From Betaproteobacteria bacterium (lineage in GTDB: Bacteria; Pseudomonadota; Gammaproteobacteria; Burkholderiales; SG8-41), in assembly GCA_023266235.1 (NCBI GenBank), contig JAHFRL010000042.1, forward strand, positions 1 to 33,092: 33,092 nt of DNA, written 5' to 3'. Under the pieces are notes generated by a model that was given only the letters and a program-made list of their open reading frames with translations, did not search any database and was not told where the DNA came from. The stretch's first letter is position 1; every line of letters begins with the position of its first letter. This document shows positions 26,020-33,092 of the stretch, piece by piece. Both the position numbers and the translations under genes were made by a program.

Positions 26020-27078
26020 ATGAAAAAATACAGAATCGCCTATATTCCCGGCGACGGCATCGGCAAGGAAACCGGCCCCGAAGGCGTGCGCGTGCTCGAA
26101 GCTGCGGCGCGCAAGTTCGGCATCGAATTCAAGTTCGATGAGTTCGACTGGAGCTGCGATTACTATGCCAGGCACGGGCGCATGATGCCGGAGGACGGGC
26201 TCGAACAGGTGCGCAGGCACGACGCGGTGTTCTTCGGCGCGGCCGGCTGGCCGGCGGCGGTCCCCGATCACATTTCGTTGTGGGGGCTGCTGATCCCGTT
26301 CCGCCGCAATTTCCAGCAATACGTGAATCTGCGCCCGGTGCGGCTGATGCCGGGCATCAAATGCCCGCTCGCCGATCGCAAGCCGGGCGATATCGATTTC
26401 TGGGTGGTGCGCGAGAACAGCGAAGGCGAGTACTCGTCGATCGGCGGGCGCATCTTCGACGGCACCGAACACGAAATGGCGGTGCAGACGAGCACGTTCA
26501 CGCGGCGCGGCGTCGATCGCATCATGCGCTTCGCTTTCGAGCTTGCGCGCAAAGGCAAAAAAAAACACGTGACGTCGGCCACCAAATCCAACGGCATCTC
26601 CATCACCATGCCGTACTGGGACGAACGCTTCAAGGCGATGGCGGCGCAATATCCGGACGTGAAAACCAGCCAGTACCACATCGACATCCTGTCGGCGCAT
26701 TTCGTGATGCATCCCGACTGGTTCGACGTCGTGGTCGGCTCCAACCTGTTCGGCGACATCCTGTCCGACCTCGGACCGGCGTGCACCGGCACCATCGGCA
26801 TCGCGCCGTCGGCCAACATCAATCCCGAGCGCGAGTTCCCGTCGCTGTTCGAGCCGGTGCACGGCTCGGCGCCCGACATCTACGGCAAGGGCATCGCCAA
26901 CCCGATCGGCCAGATCTGGTCGGGTGCGATGATGCTCGAGCATCTCGGCCATCCCGACGCGGCGCAGGCGATCGTCGGTGCGATCGAGACCATACTCGTC
27001 GAAGGCCCGCGCACGCCCGACGTCGGCGGCAAGGCGAAAACCGCTGATCTCGGCAGGGCGATTGCCGAGGCGATTTAG
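26020..27078 (+). CDS. dmlA: D-malate/tartrate dehydrogenase (DmlA/TtuC family)
   Basis: NAD-dependent beta-decarboxylating dehydrogenase of 352 residues, converting D-malate to pyruvate and CO2 and/or acting on tartrate. Family hallmarks are VPDHISLWGLLIPFRRNFQQYVNLRPVRL (83-109), which separates it from isopropylmalate and isocitrate dehydrogenases, catalytic Tyr138 (ENSEGEYSS) and Lys189 (SATKSNG), metal-binding Asp222, Asp246 and Asp250, and FEPVHGSAPDIYG. Residues 180-182 are encoded by a run of nine A's (26557-26565), a possible slippage site. It stands alone between rnpB and the dcw operon and ends at a hairpin. D-malate versus tartrate preference is not decidable here. Confidence 0.9.
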   Translation: MKKYRIAYIPGDGIGKETGPEGVRVLEAAARKFGIEFKFDEFDWSCDYYARHGRMMPEDGLEQVRRHDAVFFGAAGWPAAVPDHISLWGLLIPFRRNFQQYVNLRPVRLMPGIKCPLADRKPGDIDFWVVRENSEGEYSSIGGRIFDGTEHEMAVQTSTFTRRGVDRIMRFAFELARKGKKKHVTSATKSNGISITMPYWDERFKAMAAQYPDVKTSQYHIDILSAHFVMHPDWFDVVVGSNLFGDILSDLGPACTGTIGIAPSANINPEREFPSLFEPVHGSAPDIYGKGIANPIGQIWSGAMMLEHLGHPDAAQAIVGAIETILVEGPRTPDVGGKAKTADLGRAIAEAI

Positions 27079-27084
27079 CTGCGT

Positions 27085-27115
27085 TGTCCGCGGCGTTCAT
27101 TTGCGGACATTTTAC
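27085..27115 (+). terminator. Putative intrinsic terminator after dmlA
   Basis: TGTCCGC (27085-27091) pairs perfectly with GCGGACA (27103-27109) across an 11-nt loop, then TTTTAC follows. The short T-run makes it weaker than the pyrC terminator. Confidence 0.65.
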
Positions 27116-27588
27116 AATTTGGCTTTCCGTTGTTGCGCCCCGCACGCCAGCTGGTCGCTTGCGCGCACGCTTTTTCTCCAGCAGTTCGACGCAACATTTT
27201 GCGACCGCCCCGTTTTCTAGCATTCCCGCGCCAGCGGCCATCACCATGCTCCGCGTGCCGGGGAAGGCAGGATGGGGGAACCACCGGACTGCCTGCATTC
27301 GCGGGAGTGGCGCGATGCTTTTTGCATTAGCCTGTCACGGCGAATGACCGGTTTATTGCTGGCCTGAACGCCCGCGAACCGTGCTTCGCCTATCTCTTAG
27401 TGTTGCTTTTCCGCAACTCCAACATACCGCTCTAACCCCTTGATAGTCAAAAACAAAGTTAAAGCTTTACCTTTAATTTACCAAGTATCCTATTGTTTAT
27501 AAAAAGGTATCAATTTCATAACTTAATCCAGACCTGAATTAATCTTCATAAGTCTTTGTCCTGAAAACAGAAAATCGCTTTCCCGTGC
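27116..27588. other. Long intergenic region with AT-rich upstream segment of the dcw promoter
   Basis: About 470 nt with no convincing gene. The last ~170 nt (27420-27588) are markedly AT-rich against a GC-rich background, including a TAAAGCTTTA palindrome near 27463 and a TTTATAAAAAGG stretch near 27496. I see no further convincing promoter. The segment could act as an UP-element-like or bent-DNA activator of the dcw promoter (inference). Confidence 0.55.
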
Positions 27589-27617
27589 TTGACCCTGTAA
27601 TTGATTTTTCATATAGT
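27589..27617 (+). promoter_or_regulatory. Promoter of the dcw operon (Pmra)
   Basis: A -35 box TTGACC (27589-27594) and a -10 box TATAGT (27612-27617) are spaced by exactly 17 bp; each matches sigma70 consensus at five of six positions. The predicted start is near 27624, about 54 nt before the mraZ GTG. Confidence 0.82.
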
Positions 27618-27641
27618 GGGTTCAAGTGGTAAAAAGTGGGA
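27616..27641 (+). promoter_or_regulatory. MraZ operator: three GTGG boxes at 10-bp spacing
   Basis: GTGGG at 27616-27620, GTGGT at 27626-27630 and GTGGG at 27636-27640 recur every 10 bp. This matches the described MraZ target of TGGGN repeats separated by 5 bp. The boxes overlap the end of the -10 and the start site, so MraZ would autorepress the operon. Confidence 0.85.
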
Positions 27642-27677
27642 GAAGAGCGTCTTCTTCCGCACTCAGAAGGGGGAGTC

Positions 27678-28124
27678 GTGTTTCGCGGCGTAGCGCAGTT
27701 GAGTCTCGACAGCAAAGGGCGGCTCGCGGTGCCGTCGCGCTACCGCGAAGCGCTGCTCGTGCGTTGCGCCGGGCGCCTCGTGATCACCGCCGACTTCGAC
27801 AAGTGTCTGCTGATTTATCCGCTGCCCGACTGGGAGCCGATCCAGCAGAAGCTGATGGGACTGTCGAGCCTGAACCCCCGCATCCGCGATTTGCAGCGGC
27901 AGTTGATCGGCTATGCCGAGGATATCGAGATGGATGCCGCCGGGCGCGTGCTGGTGTCGTCCGCGTTGCGCGAGTTCGCCGCGCTCGAGAAAAACGTGGT
28001 GCTGGCCGGGCAGGGCAACAAGTTCGAACTGTGGGACAAGCAGAAGTGGGAACAGGTGCTGGAGCGCGGTTCCGGCTTCACTGACGGCGATCTGCCGCCC
28101 GAGCTGGAGGGCTTCTCGTTGTGA
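27678..28124 (+). CDS. mraZ: Transcriptional regulator MraZ
   Basis: DNA-binding autorepressor of the division and cell-wall operon, 148 residues (E. coli 152). It has two SpoVT-AbrB-like half-domains with the signature DxxGR at 11-15 ([12 protein letters not shown]) and 86-90 ([16 protein letters not shown]). I choose GTG 27678 because [11 protein letters not shown] is the standard family start and AGGGGGAG lies just upstream. A longer frame from 27636 would start within the operator. Its stop overlaps the rsmH GTG start by four bases (GTGA). Confidence 0.96.
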   Translation: MFRGVAQLSLDSKGRLAVPSRYREALLVRCAGRLVITADFDKCLLIYPLPDWEPIQQKLMGLSSLNPRIRDLQRQLIGYAEDIEMDAAGRVLVSSALREFAALEKNVVLAGQGNKFELWDKQKWEQVLERGSGFTDGDLPPELEGFSL

Positions 28125-29053
28125 GCCCGGGCTCACACTCCCCGGTCCTGTTAGAGGCGGCAGTGGAAAGTTTGAGGGTGCAGGCGGACGGTGTTTACGT
28201 CGACTGCACGTTTGGCCGCGGCGGCCACAGCCGGGAAATTCTGGCGCGCCTGGGCGGGCGCGGACGCCTGATTGCGCTGGATCGCGATCCGGCGGCGACC
28301 GCAGCGCACGGAGAAATCGATGACGAGCGGCTGCAGTTCACGCACGAAAGTTTCAGCCATTTGCGCGAGGTATTGCGCGCGGCCGGCATCGCGCAGGTCG
28401 ACGGCATTCTGCTCGACCTCGGCGCGTCGTCGCCGCAGTTCGACGACGCGGCGCGCGGCTTCAGCTTCCGCTTCGATGCGCCGCTCGATATGCGCATGGA
28501 TACCAGCCGCGGCGCAACGGCGGCCGAGTGGCTGGCGGGCGCGGCCGAACAGGAAATAAGGGAGGTCATCCGCAACTATGGCGAAGAACGGTTTGCTAAG
28601 CAGATTGCAGCAGCGATTGTTGCGGCTCGAGCGCGGGGCCCTGTCGCTACCACACGGCAGCTTGCCGGGATCGTGGCCAAGGTCGTCCGCACGCGCGAGC
28701 CAGGGCAGGATCCGGCGACGCGTACCTTTCAGGCTCTACGGATTCATGTCAATCAGGAGCTTGAAGAGTTGACCCGCGTATTGCCGCAATGCGTTGATGC
28801 GCTCGCGCCCGAAGGACGGTTGGTGGTGATCAGCTTTCATTCGCTCGAAGACCGCATCGTCAAGCGCTTTCTGCGTGAGCAATCGCAGCCGCCGCAATTG
28901 CCGAAACGCCTGCCGTTGCGTGCCGCCGAATTGCCGCAACCGAAACTAAAACTGATCGGCAAGCTGCAGCGGCCTGCCGCCGCCGAAATCACCGCCAACC
29001 CGCGCGCGCGCAGCGCGGTAATGCGTGTCGCTGAACGTATCCCGGGAACCTGA
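28121..29053 (+). CDS. rsmH: 16S rRNA (cytosine1402-N4)-methyltransferase
   Basis: SAM-dependent enzyme (formerly MraW) methylating N4 of C1402, 310 residues (E. coli 313). Start GTG 28121 overlaps the mraZ stop. Motifs: [13 protein letters not shown], the SAM loop [54 protein letters not shown], and the C-terminal [16 protein letters not shown] and [16 protein letters not shown]. The tail ends [15 protein letters not shown] as usual. It is the second gene of the dcw cluster and acts on the same nucleotide as RsmI. Confidence 0.97.
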   Translation: MSPGSHSPVLLEAAVESLRVQADGVYVDCTFGRGGHSREILARLGGRGRLIALDRDPAATAAHGEIDDERLQFTHESFSHLREVLRAAGIAQVDGILLDLGASSPQFDDAARGFSFRFDAPLDMRMDTSRGATAAEWLAGAAEQEIREVIRNYGEERFAKQIAAAIVAARARGPVATTRQLAGIVAKVVRTREPGQDPATRTFQALRIHVNQELEELTRVLPQCVDALAPEGRLVVISFHSLEDRIVKRFLREQSQPPQLPKRLPLRAAELPQPKLKLIGKLQRPAAAEITANPRARSAVMRVAERIPGT

Positions 29054-29058
29054 ACCTG

Positions 29059-29331
29059 ATGGCGCGACTGAACCTGATCCTGCTCGCTATCCTGGTCGCC
29101 TGCGCGCTCTCTGTTGTGACGTCGCAGCACAAGGTGCGCAAGCTTTATGTGGAGCTGCAAAAGGAGCAGGAATTCGCCAGGCAGTTCGAGGTCGAGTGGG
29201 GCCAGCTGCAACTCGAGCAGAGCACGTGGGCAATGCACGCGCGCATCGAGAAAATCGCGAGCGGCCAGCTCATGATGCGCGTGCCGCCGCCGTCGCGCGT
29301 GCAGATGGTCGCGCCGGAGGACAAGCGATGA
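29059..29331 (+). CDS. ftsL: Cell division protein FtsL
   Basis: Bitopic divisome protein of 90 residues that pairs with FtsB and FtsQ and supports FtsW/FtsI activation. One transmembrane helix (residues about 4-21) precedes a periplasmic coiled coil (about 24-66, VRKLYVELQKEQEFARQF, then VEWGQLQLEQSTW) and the short conserved tail MMRVPPPSRVQMV. It begins 5 nt after rsmH and its stop overlaps the ftsI start (ATGA). Length and position are standard. Confidence 0.93.
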   Translation: MARLNLILLAILVACALSVVTSQHKVRKLYVELQKEQEFARQFEVEWGQLQLEQSTWAMHARIEKIASGQLMMRVPPPSRVQMVAPEDKR

Positions 29332-31055
29332 GCCCCGCCGCGCAGGCGATGCCGCTGACGCTGCCGGGCCGGCGCTCGTGCGTCGTGCTGGGGCTGCTCC
29401 TGCTCGCGTTCGGGGTTCTGCTCGCGCGCGCGGTTTATCTGCAGGGACTCAACAATAATTTCCTGCAGCAGAAAGGCGAATCGCGCTACGGCCGCGTGAT
29501 CGAACTGCCCGCCACGCGCGGCATGATCACCGACCGCAACCGCGAGCCGCTCGCGATCTCGACGCCAGTCGAGTCGGTATGGGCGAGTCCCGCCGACATT
29601 GAGGTCACGCCAGCGCAGATGAAGCGGCTGGCCCGGCTCCTCGAACTGGACCCCGGCGAGATCGAAAAACGGCTGGTCGATACCAAGCGCGAGTTCGTGT
29701 ATCTCAAACGCCATCTGCCGCCGGAACAGGCGGCGAAGGTCGTCGAGCTCAATATTCCCGGCGTATTCCTGCAGCGCGAGTATCGCCGCTACTATCCGGG
29801 CAGCGATTACTTTTCACACCTGATCGGCTTTACCGACGTCGACGACAAGGGCCAGGAGGGCCTCGAACTCGCGTTCGATGCGCAGCTCGCCGGCAAGCCC
29901 GGCAGCCGGCGCGTCATCATGGACCGCCTCGGTCACATCGTCGAGGACGTCGAGAGCATTCGCACGCCGAAGCCCGGGCGCGATCTGCTGCTTTCGATCG
30001 ACGCCAAGATCCAGTACCTCGCCTATCGCGAACTGAAAAGCGCGGTCGCCGCTCATCAGGCCAAAGCCGGCGGCATCGTCGTGCTGGACGTCAGAACCGG
30101 TGAAGTGCTGGCGCTGGCAAATCTGCCGTCGTACAACCCGAACAATCGCGGCAAGATCGAGCCACGGCGCGCGCGCAACCGCGCGGTCACCGACCTGTTC
30201 GAACCGGGCTCAACGCTGAAACCGTTCACGGTGGCGGCCGCGATCGAAGCCGGGCTGTTCAAGCCCGACAGCGTGATCCAGACCGGGTCCGGGCAACTGA
30301 CGATCGGCGCCTGGACTATCCACGACGCGCATCCGTCCGGCGCGCTGACGGTGGCGCAGGTGATCCAGAAATCCTCCAACGTCGGCGCCGCCAAAATCGC
30401 GCTCGCGCTGCCGTCGGAAAAGCTGTGGAGCGTCTTCAACAGCGTGGGCTTCGGCGCGCCTCCCCGCTCTGGTTTCCCGGGCGAAGGGTCGGGCAAGCTG
30501 CGCGCCTATCACACCTGGCGGCCGATTGAGCAGGCGACGATGTCGTACGGCCACGGCATCTCGGTGAGCCTGCTGCAGCTCGCGCGCGCCTACATGGTCT
30601 TCGCCGGCGGCGGCGAGATCAGGCCGGTGACGCTGATGAAGCGCGAGGCGCCGGCCGAAGGCACGCGGGTCATCGCGCTGGAAACGGCGCAACAGGTGCG
30701 CAAGATGCTCGAAATGGCGACGCAGCCGGGCGGCACCGCGCCGCGCGCGCAGGTCACCGGCTACCGCGTCGCGGGCAAGACCGGGACCGCGCACAAGCTC
30801 GAAGGCGCAATTTACGCCGCCGGCCGATACGTGTCGTCGTTCATCGGTTTTGCGCCGGCGTCGGATCCGCAGCTGATCGTGGCGGTGATGATCGACGAGC
30901 CCGCCGGCCAGTATTACGGCGGCACCGTCGCGGCGCCCGTCTTCAGCAACGTGATGGCGGGCGCGCTGCGGCTGCTCGGGGTGAAACCCGACGCGCCGCT
31001 CGATAACGTGGTGCTGCCGCCGCCGAACGCACCGGAGATCCGCGAGGAGGTATGA
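29328..31055 (+). CDS. ftsI: Peptidoglycan D,D-transpeptidase FtsI (PBP3)
   Basis: Septal class B penicillin-binding protein of 575 residues. I start at ATG 29328, which overlaps the ftsL stop; the frame is open upstream to 29025 but would overlay ftsL. An N-terminal membrane anchor (about 17-37) precedes the pedestal domain (RGMITDRNREPLA at 64-76). The transpeptidase has active-site Ser295 in GSTLKPF (SxxK, Lys298), SSN at 349-351, and KTGT at 484-487. Its stop overlaps murE by four bases. Confidence 0.97.
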   Translation: MSPAAQAMPLTLPGRRSCVVLGLLLLAFGVLLARAVYLQGLNNNFLQQKGESRYGRVIELPATRGMITDRNREPLAISTPVESVWASPADIEVTPAQMKRLARLLELDPGEIEKRLVDTKREFVYLKRHLPPEQAAKVVELNIPGVFLQREYRRYYPGSDYFSHLIGFTDVDDKGQEGLELAFDAQLAGKPGSRRVIMDRLGHIVEDVESIRTPKPGRDLLLSIDAKIQYLAYRELKSAVAAHQAKAGGIVVLDVRTGEVLALANLPSYNPNNRGKIEPRRARNRAVTDLFEPGSTLKPFTVAAAIEAGLFKPDSVIQTGSGQLTIGAWTIHDAHPSGALTVAQVIQKSSNVGAAKIALALPSEKLWSVFNSVGFGAPPRSGFPGEGSGKLRAYHTWRPIEQATMSYGHGISVSLLQLARAYMVFAGGGEIRPVTLMKREAPAEGTRVIALETAQQVRKMLEMATQPGGTAPRAQVTGYRVAGKTGTAHKLEGAIYAAGRYVSSFIGFAPASDPQLIVAVMIDEPAGQYYGGTVAAPVFSNVMAGALRLLGVKPDAPLDNVVLPPPNAPEIREEV

Positions 31056-32596
31056 GCAAAGCCCTCAGCGCTCAGCCGTCGGCATTCAGCAGCGCTGGCG
31101 CGCGCGGGCTGAATCTGCGCGCGCTCGACCGGCTCGGCATCAGGCGGCTCACCACCGACAGCCGGCGCGTGCAGCGCGGCGACACCTTCATCGCTTATCC
31201 GGGTGAATCGCAGGACGGCCGGCGCTTTATCGCGCAGGCGATCACCAATGGCGTCAGCTCGGTGCTGTGGGAGCGGCGCGATTTCGAATGGAATCCGGAA
31301 TGGCGCGTGCCGAACCTCGGCCTTGCGCATTTGCGCGCGCGCGCCGGCTCGATTGCGAGCCACGTTTACGATCACCCGAGCACGCGGTTGTGGATGATTG
31401 GCGTCACCGGCACCAACGGCAAGACGACGTGCAGCCAGTGGATCGCGCGGGCGCTCAACGACTGCGGCGTGCGCACCGCAGTGATCGGCACGCTTGGCCA
31501 TGGCGTGCGCGGCGCATTGCAGCCGCTCGCCAACACCACGCCCGACGCGGTGTGGCTGCACGCGCGGCTCGCCGATTTCGCGCGGCGCGGCGCGCAGGCG
31601 GTGAGCATGGAGGTCTCGTCGATCGGGCTCGACCAGGACCGCGTCGCCGGCGTGCAATTCGACGTTGCGTTGTTCACCAATCTGACGCGCGACCATCTCG
31701 AATACCACCGCACCATGCGCCGCTACCGACGCGCCAAGGCACGGCTGTTCGAGTGCGAGTCGCTCAAGCACGCGATCGTCAATCTGGATGACGATTTCGG
31801 CGCGGAGCTGGCGGGCCGGGTGCGGCGGCGCGGACTCAACGTGATCGGCTACGGCTTCGAAAGCGCGGCCGGCGTGGCGCGGCGGCTGCCGCGGGTGAGC
31901 GGCAGGAATCTTGCGACCGGCGCCGCCGGCGTGCGCTTCGACGTGAGGACGCCGTGGGGCGCGGCAACCGTCGAGAGTCCCGTGCTCGGCAGCTATAACG
32001 CTTCCAACCTGCTGGGGTCGCTGGCGGCGTTGCTCGCGAGCGGCATCAAGCTCAAGGACTCAGTCGCGGCGCTGGCGCAGCTCGATGCCGTTTCCGGCCG
32101 GCTGCAGAAAATCGGTGGTGGCCGCCGGCCGCTGGTTGTTATCGACTACGCGCACTCGCCCGATGCGCTGGAAAAAGTGTTGCTGGCGCTGCGCGCACTG
32201 ATCCACGACCACGCCTCCCGCCGCCCGCCGCCCGCCTCACGCCTCATATGCGTGTTCGGCTGCGGCGGCGAGCGCGATCGCGGCAAGCGGCCGCTGATGG
32301 GACGGATCGCGACCCGGCTTGCCGACTCCGTGGTCATCACCAGCGACAATCCACGCAGCGAAGACGCGCTGGCGATCATCGGCGACATCCTCGACGGCGT
32401 GCGCGGTATCAGGGAAAAACTCGCGGTCGCGAAAGACCGGCGTGCTGCAATCCGCCACGCGGTTGCGGATGCACGGCGCGGCGATATCGTGCTGATCGCC
32501 GGCAAGGGTCACGAAACTTACCAGGAAGTGAAGGGCGTCAAGCGGCTATTCAGCGATATCGCGGTGGCACGCGCCGCATTGCGGGGGTGGGACTGA
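31052..32596 (+). CDS. murE: UDP-MurNAc-L-Ala-D-Glu:meso-DAP ligase
   Basis: Adds the third stem-peptide residue in peptidoglycan precursors, 514 residues. The DNPR motif (432-435) indicates meso-diaminopimelate. ATP loop TGTNGKTT is at 119-126, and the carbamylated lysine is probably Lys229 (YRRAKARLF). ATG 31052 sits one base after AGGAGG, tighter than usual, and overlaps the ftsI stop. Two segments do not align with ordinary MurE: residues about 4-13 before the first conserved helix, and about 388-399 between RALIHDH and ICVFGCGGERDRGKRP. Both are encoded by in-phase heptamer tracts. The insert falls in a surface loop before a conserved strand, so activity is probably kept. Confidence 0.96.
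   Translation: MSKALSAQPSAFSSAGARGLNLRALDRLGIRRLTTDSRRVQRGDTFIAYPGESQDGRRFIAQAITNGVSSVLWERRDFEWNPEWRVPNLGLAHLRARAGSIASHVYDHPSTRLWMIGVTGTNGKTTCSQWIARALNDCGVRTAVIGTLGHGVRGALQPLANTTPDAVWLHARLADFARRGAQAVSMEVSSIGLDQDRVAGVQFDVALFTNLTRDHLEYHRTMRRYRRAKARLFECESLKHAIVNLDDDFGAELAGRVRRRGLNVIGYGFESAAGVARRLPRVSGRNLATGAAGVRFDVRTPWGAATVESPVLGSYNASNLLGSLAALLASGIKLKDSVAALAQLDAVSGRLQKIGGGRRPLVVIDYAHSPDALEKVLLALRALIHDHASRRPPPASRLICVFGCGGERDRGKRPLMGRIATRLADSVVITSDNPRSEDALAIIGDILDGVRGIREKLAVAKDRRAAIRHAVADARRGDIVLIAGKGHETYQEVKGVKRLFSDIAVARAALRGWD
31062..31089 (+). repeat. Heptamer tract in the murE N-terminus
   Basis: Four 7-mers (CCCTCAG, CGCTCAG, a diverged unit, CATTCAG) encode residues about 4-13, upstream of the conserved MurE fold. 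Confidence 0.75.
32213..32247 (+). repeat. Heptamer tract inside the murE core
   Basis: Five exact-phase 7-mers: GCCTCCC, GCCGCCC twice, GCCTCAC and GCCTCAT. They encode the Arg/Pro/Ala-rich insert (about residues 388-399) before FGCGG. Confidence 0.9.
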
Positions 32597-33092
32597 TGAT
32601 GCGCCTGTCACAGGCAGCGCAGGCGCTCGAGGTGCCGTTCGCTGGCCGCGACGTCGAGTTCACCGCAGTCAGCATCGACAGCCGGGCGATCAGGCACGGC
32701 GACCTGTTCGTTGCGCTCAAAGGCGAACGTTTTGACGGCCACGCGTTTGTCGCGCAGGCCGCCGCCGCGGGTGCGTCGGCGGCGATGGTGGAGAAGGCGG
32801 GATCGGGGATCGAGGATCGGGGATCGGGCGGGCAGATCCCGCTGCTGGTCGTGGATGACACGCTGCAGGCGCTCGGCAGGCTTGCATTGTATTGGCGTCG
32901 CCAGTTCGACATACCGCTGGTCGCATTGACCGGAAGCAACGGCAAAACCACCGTCAAAGAGATGCTCGCCTCGATATTGCGCGAAGCATGCAAAGCATTT
33001 CAATCCCCGATCCTCGATGCTCAATCCTGCGTTCTGGCCACGCGCGGCAACCTCAACAATCACATCGGCGTGCCGCTGACGCTGCTCGAGCT
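32596..33092 (+). CDS. murF: UDP-MurNAc-tripeptide:D-Ala-D-Ala ligase, 3'-truncated by window edge
   Basis: Final cytoplasmic peptidoglycan-precursor ligase; about 165 N-terminal residues are visible and the frame is open to the window end. The first ATG (32596) overlaps the murE stop (TGATG); the next codon is also ATG. Motifs: SIDSRAIRHGDLFVALKGERFDGH, the ATP loop TGSNGKTTVKEM at 112-123, and ATRGNLNNHIGVPLTLL at 148-164. Two stretches look inserted relative to typical MurF: residues about 68-80 (Gly/Ser/Asp-rich) and about 133-144, each encoded by a heptamer tract, the second in opposite strand orientation to the first. Confidence 0.95.
   Translation, partial: MMRLSQAAQALEVPFAGRDVEFTAVSIDSRAIRHGDLFVALKGERFDGHAFVAQAAAAGASAAMVEKAGSGIEDRGSGGQIPLLVVDDTLQALGRLALYWRRQFDIPLVALTGSNGKTTVKEMLASILREACKAFQSPILDAQSCVLATRGNLNNHIGVPLTLLE
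32801..32828 (+). repeat. Heptamer tract in murF, G-rich strand
   Basis: Four perfect-phase 7-mers, GATCGGG three times and GATCGAG once, in coding phase, giving residues about 69-78 before the conserved LLVVDDTLQAL. Confidence 0.92.
33001..33035 (+). repeat. Heptamer tract in murF, C-rich strand
   Basis: Five 7-mers of consensus YRATCCT (CAATCCC, CGATCCT, then three related units). The reverse complement matches the upstream tract over the 16-nt core ATCGAGGATCGGGGAT, so the two form an inverted pair about 170 nt apart within one gene. Confidence 0.9.

Overview
The window reads as a high-GC betaproteobacterial chromosome segment. The evidence is six Bug-type tripartite tricarboxylate transporter (TTT) receptors, a meso-DAP-type MurE (DNPR motif), a class A RNase P RNA, the gene order lpoA-yraN-gmhA/diaA-dolP divergent from rsmI, birA-coaX-SPOR-hldE C-terminal-type gene, and the start of a dcw cluster (mraZ-rsmH-ftsL-ftsI-murE-murF). 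I cannot name the genus from sequence alone.

Region 1 (1-16.5 kb) is accessory and catabolic. On the plus strand, two tandem TTT receptors precede two SMP-30/gluconolactonase-like genes and a mandelate-racemase-type enolase superfamily enzyme. This is a plausible uptake and lactonase/dehydratase set for a sugar acid or similar carboxylate (inference). Further TTT receptors lie at 5.3, 7.3, 12.1 and 15.5 kb with no TctA/TctB membrane subunits nearby. Between them sit a rhomboid protease, a DMT transporter, an SDR, a ketopantoate reductase-like protein, a Mut7-C RNase-like protein and glnS. One receptor (12060-13127) carries an amidohydrolase-like N-terminus fused ahead of its signal peptide.

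Region 2 (16.7-25.3 kb) is housekeeping: birA, coaX, a SPOR-domain protein and a heptose-1-phosphate adenylyltransferase; then the envelope cluster dolP, gmhA/diaA-like isomerase, yraN and lpoA; then divergent rsmI, and pyrC with a clear terminator.

Region 3 (25.5-33.1 kb) holds rnpB, a D-malate/tartrate dehydrogenase, and the dcw operon. The operon is driven by a good sigma70-like promoter overlapped by three 10-bp-spaced MraZ boxes. The dcw genes are translationally coupled by 1-4 nt overlaps or near-abutment, and murF runs off the end.

The most unusual feature is a dispersed family of degenerate 7-bp (once 8-bp) tandem repeats. They occupy many intergenic gaps, usually with a G-rich arm and a C-rich arm. 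They also appear in frame inside coding sequences: the murE N-terminus, the murE core, murF twice, and the C-terminal ends of birA, rsmI and the heptose adenylyltransferase. Unit sequence differs between loci but period and strand asymmetry are kept, suggesting an active expansion process rather than a fixed mobile element.
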